Source: Isoetes taiwanensis
Lineage: Eukaryota > Streptophyta > Lycopodiopsida > Isoetales > Isoetaceae
Reading direction: 5' to 3'
Length of the DNA: 64,000 nt
NCBI GenBank assembly: GCA_021234155.1
Contig: JAJEKV010000036.1
Coordinates: forward strand, 4,718,209-4,782,208
The notes under the pieces were generated by a model. It searched no databases. It worked only from the letters and a program-made list of their open reading frames with translations, and had not been told where the DNA came from. Position numbers and translations under genes: made by a program. Below are positions 12,392-23,966 of the stretch, in pieces (the first letter of the stretch is position 1; the number at the start of each line of letters is the position of its first letter).

Positions 12392-13103
12392 TTAGGCAGC
12401 ACCATCTTCATCAGTTTCATCGTTCGGCGTTCCATTCTCTTCTGCGTGCTGACCTAGGTTCAACCTCCTATGGCCCTTTCCCTTACTATAGCGTCCTCGA
12501 GGCGTGTTTCTTCTAACACGTTGTCTATTTGTCAGGGTAATTGGCATTGGAGAGTCCGCTGGATCACGTACAGTTAAGTCCTCAAATGGAACTCCCATAT
12601 TACTTGGTCATGTCCTCTCTGTATCAGGCTTATTGGTATCTTCACTATCATCTGACTCATCCAAGAACATGTTTTGGTCTATATCATCTTCAGCGTCGAC
12701 AAAATGGGTGCGCTGAATGTCTTCGTCAACATGGTTTGTTGCATTTACTACAAGTAGCTCGTCCTCGCTGTCTTCGAAGCTGTCCTCTTCCACTTCGGAA
12801 TCTGCATCCATGAAAGGAAATTGTAGTGGCTGGACCACTGTTGCGATTCAAGAGCCGCCAATTTAAGAAGTTATATACAAGTTTGTCAGCCTTCTCAGAT
12901 GACACTGTGTATGTACTTATAGGCACTTCAATTCCTCTCACTTGCACTATTAGAGGATACCAAGGCGAGGACAGTAATTGCAAGGGCTTGTAAGGTATCA
13001 CTAACTTGCCCGTGGGGGTGCCATCATGCATAGGATTCCATGTTGGGCTCCTTCTTATGACTCTCCAACGTGCCACGAAGCTCTTCATCTGCCCACCTTC
13101 CAC
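12392..13103 (-). pseudogene. decayed gene with acidic C-terminus, family unknown
   Basis: Minus-strand frames join into one protein-like sequence. 13103 to about 12840 reads a hydrophobic/aromatic domain (WNPMHDGTPTGKLVIPYKP, then a stretch with SSPWYPLIVQV). A frameshift near 12840 leads to a strongly acidic segment at 12838-12608 (DADSEVEEDSFEDSEDELL). After an in-frame TGA at 12610-12608 the same frame continues to 12392 with a basic stretch (RRNTPRGRYSKGKGHRRL) and an acidic end. The fold and function are not recognised. It lies downstream of, and on the same strand as, the chromovirus fragment at 13.4-13.96 kb, so it may be a transposon-borne ORF or a separate host gene. Confidence 0.45.
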
Positions 13104-13183
13104 TCAAGTTTTAGTATTCGGTTAACTCGGCAATGAAAAGCTTGTAGTCCGAGCTGTTAGGATAGCTTCTTCCTCATAATGGC

Positions 13184-13304
13184 CATAGACTAGAGGTGCT
13201 TTTCTATCATGCATGATCCTATGCATAGACTAGAGGTGCTTTTCTATCATGCATGATCCTATATGACCTCGGCTTTTCTATCATGCATGATCCTATATGA
13301 CCTC
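13184..13304. repeat. 40-bp tandem repeat
   Basis: Copies of CATAGACTAGAGGTGC... with CTATCATGCATGATCCTA lie at 13184-13223 and 13224-13263, with a shorter third copy at about 13272-13304. ATCATGCATGAT within each unit is a perfect palindrome. Confidence 0.85.
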
Positions 13305-13403
13305 TTATCTCTCATATTTGTCTACTCCTATCTCATCGGAGAGTAGACTTTAATCTACCTTCGACTCACCTGTCGGTTCTGTGTCAACTACTTCGGTGAT
13401 GAG

Positions 13404-13960
13404 CTAACCCTTGCATTGCTCCATGAATTGTGGGTATTGCTTCTTAAGATCTGATTGGAGTACCCACGTCGTGTCTTTCACAGGTAAGTGCGTCCATTTG
13501 ACGAGGTATTGGAGAAATTGTGACCACCTTGTTTTCTTGTAAGATTTATCAAGAAGGACTTCTGGAACAATCTCAAGTTGTTCATCAGTCATTTCCAGCA
13601 GTGCCGACGTATCTAATACTTCCTCTGGATTAGAAGTACGTCTCTTTAGAAGACTTACATGGAAAACTTTATGGATCTTCAGGCGTGCTAGTAAGTCCAA
13701 TTTGTAGGATTGGTTAGCTAGTCAGACAACTATTTTGAATGGTCCAATCCACCTTGGAGCAAGCTTCTTGCAATTGTCGATGTGAAGCTTCGCTTAACAT
13801 TTATCTTCAACCAAACCTTGTCCCCTACTTGAAACTCCCTTACTGTTATGTGCTTGTCTGCTATGCTCTTTTGACGGCTTCTTGCTGCTAGAAGGTATCC
13901 TCTAACTTCTTCGGCCAATTGTTGCATGTCGGCTAGCATCTGTTGAAAGGCCTCTACCTT
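13404..13960 (-). mobile_element. Ty3/gypsy chromovirus fragment: integrase C-terminus and chromodomain
   Basis: The minus strand reads ADKHITVREFQVGDKVWLK (integrase C-terminal region, 13730-13939), then after a frameshift the GPF-type segment near 13737, KIHKVFHVSLLKRR, and a chromodomain-like end (FLQYLVKWTHLP, TTWVLQSDL, QYPQFMEQ) stopping near 13404. This order is characteristic of plant chromoviruses. The rest of pol is absent upstream because the sequence is cut at about 13.97 kb, where LTR-like DNA begins. Confidence 0.8.
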
Positions 13961-13975
13961 GCGACGTTCCCTTGA

Positions 13976-15284
13976 AATATATGATATAAATATGTATATT
14001 TCTAAGCCACATCACCATACAAGCCTACCTTAGTAGCCTTGTATCTTGTAGTGTGTGGATAAAGGAGCATGGCTAAGTTATTTACACAACTTAGCCAACC
14101 TTAGGTATGGAACCATTTCCACATTGGGCACTGCCACACGGGCGCACTTAATTAGAGCCACGTGGCATGACATGGTAACCCTAATCTATTAATGGCCAAA
14201 CCTTAACCCTGGAACCTTGTTTTCCGATTCCAACAATCCTGGAACCTTGTTTGCGCTCAAAACTCTGTTTCATGAATCGTCTGCTGCAGCACAACATAAC
14301 TCAGCAGCCCCCGAAGCATACGCGCGTCAGAAAAAGTGGGAGCTACTCCGAATCACTTGCAGAGCTGTGAAGATTCCGGGAGCGGGTGGAAGTCCTCCAA
14401 AGCAGGTAGTTGGAGTAGATTCCATGGTAGATCATCTGAAAGTTAGGATTCCAGACGAGTTGGCATTTTGTATCTCTAGTAGAGCCATTTTAGAACCCTC
14501 AGTTTGGATATCAAACCCTAATCAATGAACCTTAACTGTAAGTTCGATGCATGTGATTAGAATTAGATGTTATTCTCATTATTTATCATGTTATGTAGAT
14601 ATATGATGTTGGTTGATCATGTTTTCTCCTCTTGTATTGGGAAGGGGGGTAGAGACCTAGTAGCCATTATTTAGATGCTGCTCCTAGTTTAGACCATTAG
14701 TTGCAGCCTGTGCATAGAGCCCACCAGGCTATAGAGTGGCTAAGCACCACATAACTAGGTTAGTGTCAAAGTGGAGGGAGGTCCCTACTGAGCGCGGCTC
14801 CTGGGGACCCATAGCAGGCTAGGCCTATAGTCGATCACTTTGTGTGGGCCTGGTATAGGCCCCCAGGCCCGACACTTCCTGAATCAATGTTGCCCTGACT
14901 CTCAAGAGTTGCAGGTATCGGCTTGGCTCTTCTTTTGGGGAGTTCAGCCGTGTACGGACGTGTGTCACCACGATCCTCTAGCCGTCCATGAAGCCGCTAT
15001 TCTCCGGGAAGGGGAAATGCAACCCTTTCTACCTCATCAGACTGGAGAGATGCAACCCAGAGTAGTCTTCTCTGCTCCAAAGTGAAATGCAGACATAGAT
15101 GTAAGAAGAATGGAATGCTGTGCTATTTGGACCTACTCAACCCTCTCTGATTTCTCTCCTGCACGATGCCATCTGCAATCTCCTTTCTGGCCACATGCAG
15201 CTTGCACATTCTCTTAATGCATACCTTCCTCGTCATTGGTTAGACGGTTTGAAACAAGGGCCAATACAACAAGGGCGTCTGGTA
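13976..15284 (+). mobile_element. LTR-like sequence related to the LTR of element C (probable fragment)
   Basis: At about 14627-14760 the sequence TTGTATTGGGAAGGGGGGT, AGAGACCT, a GCTCCTAG segment, a GCAGCCTGTGCA segment and an AGAGCC segment follow in the same order as in the element C LTRs (36,000-36,110 and 52,456-52,570), strongly diverged elsewhere. It abuts the truncated chromovirus integrase, suggesting insertion into it. Ends and target duplication were not found. The 103-residue ORF at 14217-14528 is unidentified and may be chance. Confidence 0.45.
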
Positions 15285-15289
15285 ATTTA
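15285..15289. repeat. target-site duplication of element A, left
   Basis: attta immediately before TGTTAG; the same five bases follow the 3' LTR at 55533-55537. Confidence 0.88.
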
Positions 15290-15873
15290 TGTTAGTCCTG
15301 TACCTCTTGGTACAGGACTATTCATGCATACAACGGACCAAGTCAAGGCCAAGGATCCACAGCCAGGCACGGGTGAGTCGTCAAAGGCCCAAAGAAAAGA
15401 CCAAGCGGTCAAAGCCCGCGTGCTCGCTACCAAGAGGCAAGGCTCGGACAAGTGACGGCTGCCATCCGCCAGCGTCGGCGTCGGCGTGATTTCGGGCACT
15501 TCAAGAGGCACCAAAGATTCCTGGCAAATCAGGCCTCCTTCTAGAGCTCGCACCGAGATCGGTCCGAGTGTCTATATTGGGCCAAAGGCCATTGTACTAT
15601 ATATATGAGTAGAGCTAGCACATGAGTTTTTAGATGAGTTTTGAGTCTTGTCTCACTTCGTTTTTCTCTCGATTATGAGAGCTCATGTATCTTCATTGAC
15701 ATCAAGGAGTTGTTCTCATTATTGTGATCTCATTGTTTTTTTTTGCTTTGCGTTCTCTTTTTCCCTGTTCTTTTTGCAAATCCCCGCATGACATAGCTCC
15801 TGATTCTCCTGTTAGATCCAAGGGTCCTCCAGCAGGGCTGTCTTGTAGGAGTTCCCAACCCGGACCCCAAACA
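15290..15873 (+). repeat. 5' LTR of element A
   Basis: 584 bp, TG...CA ends. A TATA box (ACTATATATATGAG) lies at about 15596-15609. The internal sequence starts at 15874; no standard tRNA-Met primer site is visible there. Confidence 0.92.
15596..15609 (+). promoter_or_regulatory. LTR TATA box, element A
   Basis: TATATATA context conserved in all four LTRs of the A/B family (equivalents near 55256, 20135 and 30540). Confidence 0.6.
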
Positions 15874-15907
15874 CCGTCGCCACCGCCGGTCCGATCTTTC
15901 TTCTATC

Positions 15908-17760
15908 ATGTCGGCTAGAGGTTTCACTCTGAAGAACTCCTCGCCAAACGGCTGGCTCGGGCGCCATCAGCCCACGAGAGGCATGTATGATTCCGCTACG
16001 ACATTGAGGGTGGTCGTGTTCGCTCGAGCCAGGTCGGCACCCCTACCCTCGTGCTCATTCTCACCGGGGTCTCCCCCGTGGTGTGCCACCGCTCACAAAC
16101 CGCAATCTCCACAACATACCCCCTGCGCTCAGCCCCGCCTCACTATTTCCGGACTCCGACGGCACCTATATCAATATCCCTTCGGTCACCCCTCTTCCCT
16201 CACAACCTTCTTCACCTCCGGGTGGGATGGGCTACCATCAAGTGTCTTTTTGGCCCTACCCACGTTCATGACTTTTGGTCCTCTCCATCTTTTTTCAAAG
16301 CACGCTCTTCCTGTTTACCAAACCACTGATCTCAAGCCTCATGAGGATGGCTCCCAAGGCCCGCCCCACCCGATGTTGCTTTTGTTGGACCACATGTTTT
16401 TCGGTTCCACCCCCTTGCTCCCGGTCTCAAACTATTCCACCTCTCTATGCTATACCTATATCCTCCATCCAATCCGTTGCCTATGCTTTTTCCACCTTCA
16501 TCTCCCAATCATAATTTGAAGCTGACTTATCCAACCTTTGGTAACACTAAAGGCAAACCTTCGGATCAGAGTGCTCAAGCCCACATGGAGGAATTTGAAG
16601 CCTTGGCCATTTCGAGCGGTCATGCGCAGCCACAACTCAAATTTCATATTACGAGGGCCCCTCATCGGATTGGTTAATGGCCAACAAAAGTCACCGGAAA
16701 TAGAGTTGGCAAGAAATGAAACCCGCCTTTTCTCGTCTCATTATGACACCACGGACGATGATGGGCCACTCCTCAAGCAACTCAATGACCTTCAACAAGA
16801 GCCCACGGAGTCGGCCGAGGGGATTTTGCGGATCGTCTTCACATTTCGTCCAAGAAACCGGGGAGTACCCCACGCAAGCCGGATCCTCGCGGTTTTACGC
16901 GGGGGCCTTCCTCCCGCCATTCGACTCATGACAGAATACTTGCGTTCCAAGTCTCTGGAGCAGGCCATTGAATTGGTCAATCACTCGGTCAATGTTTCTT
17001 CTCGGGGTGTTGCTCTCCAGGAACTCCCTTTCATGCCCCCCGTCATGGTTCCTCAGAACTCTGTTCAGCCTCAACAAGCAAATCCACAACGCGCTCATAT
17101 CTGGTGTACTATTTGTAAATATCAAGGTCATCTGGCCAATGAATGCAACTCCTCCAACGGACCTCTTCATTGTAAAAGATGCAATATGTGCAATCACGCC
17201 ACCGAAGAATGTACTCGTTCTCATCCTACACCCTTTCGCAATAAAATGGTCTTTCAAGTCCAGACCATGCCTCAACAACAACCGGCCATATCAGCCTCAA
17301 CAATATCAAACTTAACAACCTCAAAGAATATCAACAAACAGCAGCTGAACCATGCGGGGACAAGGCAATCGTCTCCCTTTGATCCTTCAAAGGCTCAATG
17401 TTATCATTGTCATGAATGGGGTCACACCACCACGGTGTCCTCAACTTCCTCAAGTTCAAGTCCGGCTCCCTGTGTTCCACTTTCCGCTTCAGACGTGGCG
17501 TCACGGCTTATCAACCGTGGGTGGCCAACGGTAAACAAGGCCCCGAATCCCCTGCTCGAGGGAAGCCCCCACGGCCGCCCAACAACAAGCCCTCGGCAAG
17601 TTGCATCTACCTCCAATCCTATGGATCAACAAGCTCAAGAAGAGATTTATCGGGCTCTCAACCTCCCTGCTCACAGCCCAATTGGGTTGGTCTTGTCTCG
17701 ACGTTACACGGGCTTCACGCCCTTTGGCCATCATTCCTCATGACACGCAACCTCGCTTTT
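15908..17760 (+). pseudogene. element A gag with three CCHC zinc knuckles, frameshifted
   Basis: Structural (capsid/nucleocapsid) protein of the retrotransposon. The start ATG at 15908 (MSARGFTLKNSSP) corresponds to the ATG at 30236 in element B. A proline-rich N-terminal part is followed by a capsid-like region (AQAHMEEFEALAI near 16577) and three C-x2-C-x4-H-x4-C knuckles: CTICKYQGHLANEC (17104-17146), CKRCNMCNHATEEC (17171-17213) and CYHCHEWGH (17399-17425), the last degraded at its fourth ligand. The frame changes at least four times. The long ORF 16538-17743 follows the natural frame over the knuckles but not in its first part. Ty3/gypsy gag usually has one knuckle, so three is distinctive. 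Confidence 0.75.
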
Positions 17761-18980
17761 GTCGCGTGGGACGGTCCCTCATGACGATGATAAAAAGTTC
17801 ACTTCGCGACCGATCTTGACAAACTCATGCCTCACGGCCATGCCTAAAGTGAGACAAAGTATTCAAACTCATGCAGTCGCGGGAAGGTCGAACCTTGCAA
17901 ATGTTCACGCCACCACTGGCTCAAGAATACACGGCGCCGTCATCATCCACCAAGCACGCCTCAGCCATATCCAAATATTCTTCACCGAGGTCAAGCTTCT
18001 CAAAGAAGTCTCCGCTTCCTTACTACGGACTCAGCTCCAATCGGACCCCCTGGATCCATTTTCACATGTTCCCTTGGAACTTCGGGAAGAACTTGCCAAG
18101 ATCAAGATTCCTTTGAGCCCGACCACCATTTTGAAACTCGTCCCGCTCTCAAAGATCGTTACCTCTTCCCACGGTTGCGGTTGGAGCTGTTGTAACTTCA
18201 ACACCCACGGTGCATGCCACGGTTGGCAATCAAAGACATCAATCATGTCCAAATTGATGGTGGTAGAAAAGGCCAACCTCATTAATGATATAAAACCGGA
18301 AAGCAATTGGGCATCAAACAATTATACCAGCTCCCTTATGACATCAAGTTGGCAAAAATGGCCATATCACGCTGCCCTCAAGGTGTCCTCCTCTTCTCCA
18401 CATCGGCATTGGTGATCTCAAATTTCCCTTGGAATTTGGTGTTTGGAAAAGCGAGAAGATCCCGTGACTATGAAATCTTTGGTTGGAAGACCTTTTCTCC
18501 ATAAAGCTAAGAGTATTCATTCTTGGGCCACGGACCAACTTGTTATCACCGATGGCCATCTCAACGCTTTACAATGGATCGAAACTGGTCAATTGATCTC
18601 CGAACCTTCCATCTCGACCGACTACGAAGGCGCCCAAAATATTTATCATGTTCAAGCTCCTCCGGAAGGATTGCCTCTCTCATCTTACCACGAGTATCTT
18701 TGATCCTTGGGGTGACATGACGCTTGATCGAGGACGGGGCTGTGGCAGCTCTTTTGGACCTTACCGCTTCCTCGCAATCGCATTCAACGCCTTGATCATT
18801 TTTCCGACCCACTTTCTTCTTTAGAGCCGGTTGATGTTCATCTTTGTCATGAAGCAACCTTTTGCTTGATGACGCCGCCAGCCTCTTTTCTTCACCACGC
18901 AAAATGTCGCTCCTCCTGCCATGCTTCAGCCCCTCCTCCCCGCTCATCAGGTTCGTGACACGAGGTTGTTCCTCATATTC
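17761..18980 (+). pseudogene. element A protease region, frameshifted
   Basis: Links gag and RT. A retropepsin-like active site IDGG is read at about 18253-18264, followed by hydrophobic strands shared with element B (LPYDIKLA near 18332, SIGDL/LKFPLEFGVW-like near 18410-18445). D-G-G replaces the usual D-S/T-G, as in several plant Ty3/gypsy lineages. Shared blocks upstream (PHEDDKK near 17780; PLELREELAKIKIPLS near 18073) flank a low-complexity linker. Many indels. Confidence 0.6.
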
Positions 18981-19864
18981 AAACTCCAGAAGTGGAAATT
19001 GTGGACATTGGTAACAATCAACCCGTCCGCTTATCTGCTAAACTTCCGCCTCCCTATAAAGCACGCGCTGTGACGCTGTTCACGAAATTCAAATATATTT
19101 TTGCTTGGAGCTACAAAGACCTCGAGGTATCAAAAAGAATTGGGGAACTCACCATTCCTACCAAATCTGGATGCACGCCCAATCTAGCAACGATAAAGAT
19201 GTGCTCAACCTTAAATTACCGTGGACGCGTCAAGGCTAAAATTGACAAACTCTTGGTCGCTGGCCTGATTTATGAGGTCAAACATTCGAATGGGTGAGCC
19301 CCATCGTCATTGCTCTCAAACACAATGGTAAGATCCGCGTTTTGCGTGGATTACGAGAAAACTCAATCAAGCCACCTGCGTTTTCACTTTTCGCTTCCCT
19401 TCATCGACTGTGTTCTTGAAGAAGTTGCGATCATGAGATGTACTCTTTCATGGATGGTTTTTCTGGGTACAATCAAATTTCTATCAAGCAAGAAGATCAA
19501 CTCAAAACTACTTTCAAGACCCCGGGGGCACTTTTGCCTACAAGGTGGTCCCTTTTTGGTTTGTCAAACTCTCCTTCAACCTTTCAACAAGATCATGCTC
19601 TCCGTCTTTCAAGACTTTATGAAGGATAAACCTTTTTCTTCGGATCTTCCAAGATGATTTTTCCGCCCTCTGACTCACGGATGATCACTTGGACAAATTG
19701 GAGCTTGTCTTTCAAAGATGTGATGAATCTGGCATTAGTCTCAATCCTGAGAAGTGCACTTTCTGCGTCACCTCCGGCGTTCTGTTGGGTCATGTGGTCA
19801 GTAAAGAAGGCATCACCACGGATCCCGCTAAAATCAGTTGTGTAGTGAAAGCTCAAGCACCGTC
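18981..19864 (+). pseudogene. element A reverse transcriptase, 5' part (cut by element B)
   Basis: Copies the element RNA into DNA. Palm/finger motifs are readable in several frames: KAKIDKLLVAGLIYEV (about 19232-19280), YSFMDGFSGYNQI (19441-19479), QLKTTFKTP, FGLSNSPSTFQQ (19556-19590), the catalytic box IFQDDF (19644-19661) and the thumb LNPEKCTFC (19749-19775). The box has Phe-Gln before the two aspartates instead of Tyr-x. A stop follows shortly after the box. Element B starts at 19865; the sequence resumes at 30861/30866. Confidence 0.85.
19860..19864. repeat. target-site duplication of element B, left
   Basis: ccgtc, repeated at 30861-30865 directly after element B. Confidence 0.9.
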
Positions 19865-20441
19865 TGTTTGGGGTCTGGGTTCGGGAACTCCTGCAAGACA
19901 GCCCTCTGTGAGGACCCTTGGATCTAACAGGAGAATCCGGGGAGCTATGTCACGCGGGATTTGCAAAACAGAACAGGAAAAGAGAACAGAAATAGAAAGA
20001 AAACAATATGATCACAATGAAGAGAACAACTTCTTTGATGTCAATGAAGGTACATGAGCTCTCGCAATCGAGAGAAAACCGATGTGAGACAAGACTCAAA
20101 ACTCATCTAAAAACTAGAGCTCTAGCTCTACTCATATATATAGTACAATGGCCTTTGGCCCAATATAGACACTGACCGATTTTCGTGACTCACTCGAAGG
20201 AGGCCTCGCAGGAATCTTTGGCGGTGCCTTGAAGTGCCTAGAATCACTGGGCCGACGCTGGCGCAAGGACGTCGTCACTTGTCCGGGCGCCGCTCTTGGT
20301 AGCGTAACGGCTTTGACCGCGGGTCCGCCGCTTGGTCTTTGCCGGCCTTTGACGACCGAACCCGCGGCCGAATGGATCCTTGGACTTGACTTGGTCCGGT
20401 CAGATGCATGAATAGTCATGTACCAGAGGCACAGACTAACA
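19865..20441 (-). repeat. 3' LTR of element B
   Basis: 577 bp, in reverse orientation from TGTTAGTCTG (20441) to CCCCAAACA (19865). The adjacent polypurine tract (minus strand of 20442-20452, TTTGGTGGAAG) is degraded relative to that of A. Confidence 0.92.
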
Positions 20442-20449
20442 CTTCCACC

Positions 20450-23441
20450 AAACGACACTCGTGGAGAAGAAAAGAAGGAAGTGTTTCCGAGGGCGGGAAA
20501 CCAAGAGTTTGAAAGTGATCCTCACGGAGGAGGACTCGCGCCATTATGGTAAGTGCCAATGAGATCCCGACGGATTTGAAGAGCAAAGTTGGGAGTGTTG
20601 AGCCCAAGGTCGGATTCAGATCAATGAGGAATTGAGAGTGCACCATATCTTCCAAGGCAAGATGGGCTTTGAAGAAACAAACCTGCACTCTATGAGAAGG
20701 CAGGGTTTGGAGTAATCAAGGCGAATCGGGACCGCATTCGGGTTAAAGAAAAGATGGCCGCCGCATTTAAGGAGCTTACCAGATGCACTTGAGAGCAAAG
20801 ACGGGTAAGCCTTTGACTGCAAAATCAAGGGTCCGTGAGGTGGCAACATCTCGTAAGAAGACAAGGCCATGAATAGCATCACTAAGTTTTTGCCAACCAC
20901 GCTCATTGGCAAGATAAATCCAATTTGAAGTGTTGTCCAGGGTTGCACCATCCTCCCAATTTGAGCGTCGACAAAACGGGGATCCCACCGGAGATCCGGC
21001 TGAGATCCGGGAGGCGGGTCCACCCGCAGGCCATCTAAGACCTTGTCCAAAAGGGGAGACGCCAACCGAGGTGAGGAACCGGAGGCGTGGAGGGACTCCC
21101 AGTGAAGCATATGGAGAGGGGGCCATACCCGTGGGTGTGGGCTGCTGAGCTTGCTCCCGGAATGCACGGACAAGGTCGGGATCAAGAGCTTTGCACCACC
21201 GGTCCCAAGCAGAAGCAGGGAGCTGAGAGTAGACAGGAGGGCTATCCCAACCCGTGGGGACGATCTTGCTATCCAGAAGAGCACGCAGTTGATTGTAGCC
21301 TGCCAAGTGCTGCATATATACTTGGGCAAATGAAAGATCCTCAGGATGCCCAAGATTCTTCCGTACCTGTTCCAGCGTTTCAGCTTGCCATAGAGGTAAA
21401 TGATGAGCAAGCTCTAGCATGTACTCCTAATGAAGAGCGTGAGTTCGATCATGATCTGACAGATAGGGGTTGTTGTCCAAGAGCAACCATTGAACCTGTG
21501 AGTCACCCTGAAAGTTCTGATGTGGCCCGTCACGAAATTTGTCCTGTGTATCAGCCAGATAGAAGTCATGGAAGATGTACGCCATCGGTTGAACCACGCG
21601 GAAGGTGATCAAATCCGGATCTTCACAGTGAATGAGGTCGAAGACTAAGAGGGCGCAGAGTAAACCTTTGTCTTCAACAGAGAGGTCTGGCCAGATCCGA
21701 AGAAAATCCCTCGCGCAGTGGACATCAATCGACCATCGGCCGATACCACTTCGTAAGAAAGAGGTGGCGGGCAACCACATAATCTAGATAACCGGAAGGA
21801 ATAGGGAAGTCAATCGACATGTTTTGGGCGATGGTAATGTAGCCTTCTTGTTTGGTTTGGGCCTCTTCGGCAGATTGGACAGCTTGCTGGAGCTAATGTT
21901 CAAGATCGCGGATCCGGTTGTCTTTTTCCAACAGAAGACGTGACTGATCACGGACCCATTTCTGCGAAGGCGTGGCATGTGAAAGAGGATTGCCCCTGAA
22001 GATTGAGGCTAAGCGTGGCAATCTCGGGCGCCATCGATAATTTTCGCTTCGAGCCTCCGAAGCCGATCTTGGAGGGGCGGACGAGGTCGGGCCGCGGACA
22101 GCTGAGCTTCTAAAGAGGCGATTTGAGCGTCACGCGCTGTAAGGTCTTGGGCTTGAGTGTTGTAATGCCGGTGAAAGCTCAGATCAAAGGCGGTCCAGCT
22201 TGGCAATGTCTTTATCCTTATCAACCAAGAGAGTTTCCTTGCCTTGACCCGCTCCAACAGCCTCTGAATGGTGGTTTGCAATTGAGCCTCGCTGATCGCC
22301 AATGACGTTTCTGATTGTGGGCACTCTTCAGATCCTCACGGCCTCAAAAGAGCCTCATGTTTTGCTTGAAGCTGGATCTCCGCAGTGTGAACTTGCGTGG
22401 TAGCAGCGCGGAAGGTCGCGTGAATCTGGCTCGAGGCCTCCGTGGACGCTTTTGAATGCCATTCATGAGAGCGCCCTGGGACTCTTTGCAGAACTTGAGA
22501 ACAGCAGCTTGAACATCTTGGCCGGGTAATGATACGTAAGTGGCGAGGATGTGGAGGTGGAGGGGCCTGCCGTTGCCGTGTTTGTGACGCTTTGAGAGAC
22601 ATGATGATGAGAACTTGAGGGCCTCGCTTCGGGAGGAAGAGGAGACAGTGATACGCGTGGTGTTATGTTGGACATGACCAAGAAGAAGAAGGGCGTGAAG
22701 TGCCAGCCGCTGATTGTGAGGAAGTGAATGAAAAGACCAAGGAGGGAGGCATGAGAATTTGAAACGGACATAGGGAATGGTGAAGATAATGACGATATGA
22801 GGGCTTGAAGATGGCCACCCAATCGAAACTTCAGAGACAGAGAGGAGGGGGTAGCCCATCGCGGTCTACTTTGAAGAAGGCGGTAGAACAACAGTGGGGC
22901 CAATCAATGTGGTGGTTTGAGCGGATGGTGTAATCACCATATTATAGAAACGGTTTATTGATGTGGGTGTTCTTGATAGAATACCCAAGTAACTTGCGCC
23001 ACAAAAACTTGACAAAAGTGTCATGGGACTTGGCAATATTGGTGAGGCGATGCATGTTTGCTTGATAAGAAGGAGCTTGAACTCGGTGACATCGATGTCC
23101 CGTAAGGCAGCCCAATATAAAGAAGGTGTTTGCAAAGGAATCACGGAATACCCTCGTAAATCGGGGTCGGGTAAGCAAAATGGTGGTGCCATCGACCACA
23201 AGAGTATATTCGTTCGGGCTGTTGACGCGGCGGAGCAATGAACCGCTTCAATTGCTCGGATTTGGTGCGGTGGAGGTCCATCCGTGATAATTCATAAAGC
23301 TTTTATGCCCGCAAGAACTTCAAGACTGGGCCAACGAGGGCATCATTTAAAGGTGGGCGCCAAGAAAGACAATGTGACTTAAAAAGAGCCCGATCCCTTT
23401 GGAGCAAGAGTTTGAAGTGTAGGAAATTTGGGTGCAGCCAT
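20450..23441 (-). pseudogene. element B ORF3: long extra sense ORF between pol and 3' LTR
   Basis: The start ATG is at 23441 (MAAPKF-type start, same position as 33801 in A). The N-terminal part holds VDGTTILLTRPRFTRVFRDS (about 23200-23141), LTGHRC and YSIKNTHINKPF (about 22985-22950), which loosely resemble the putative plant transposon domain found in some Ty3/gypsy elements. A Ser-rich stretch, a probable coiled coil (22600-22010) and a C-terminal part with LSFAQVYMQHLAGYNQLRAL near 21340, EDGATLDNTSNWIYLANE near 20920 and FQTLGFPPSETLP near 20490 follow. Both copies keep the blocks, indicating a real ORF of very roughly 900-1000 codons in the ancestor. No transmembrane envelope-like segment is evident. 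Function unknown. Confidence 0.6.
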
Positions 23442-23923
23442 GGCGAAGAGCCGGAAAGGAACGGTGATGCAAAAAGGCGAGAAAGATGAAGGCGCAGAGA
23501 GGCTTAAAAGGTTTTAGGGCTCACAAGTGTTGTTGGCGAAGGGGCATGATGAGGGCTAACAAAGAACTGCTGATGATGCCAGTGGCTATAGATGCGAAGG
23601 AGGCAATTGAGAGGCAAAATTTTGGCTAAGTCCCCAAAGGTAAAGGGAGAAGCAATGAACGGTGGAGATGAGATTTAAGAGAATGATCTGATGTGACAAA
23701 CCGGGCTAAAGGACGATTATTAATGGTCGACGGCGTGAAAAGAAGGAATGTCATTTAATGCCGGCAACTCGGCGGGATATCATTAAAACGAAGGTGTCGG
23801 AAGGTACCATGGCTAGATATGCGGCGGGAGAGAAGATTCTCCATTTAGAAACAACCTTGCATTGCAAACACGTTGGCGGATTTTCTCGATTGGTCCACAT
23901 CGACAGAGTCTGCGGGCTTGGAC

Positions 23924-23931
23924 TATAAAAG
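23924..23931 (+). promoter_or_regulatory. antisense TATA box of element B
   Basis: CTATAAAAG at 23923-23931 precedes a conserved ATG by about 37 bases on the strand opposite to gag-pol; the same arrangement occurs in element A (33288-33296, minus). Confidence 0.55.
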
Positions 23932-23966
23932 ACGAAAGGGTCAAGGTGACACCCGATGGCGCCAAG

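Noticed and set aside
15874-15907. tRNA-iMet primer site of elements A and B
   Set aside because: Neither A (CCGTCGCC...) nor B (ACATGCGC...) matches the usual complement after the LTR, and the two differ from each other.
16538-17743. 401-codon ORF as an intact gag protein
   Set aside because: Only its part over the zinc knuckles is the family frame; comparison with element B shows the upstream section is read in a wrong frame after indels.
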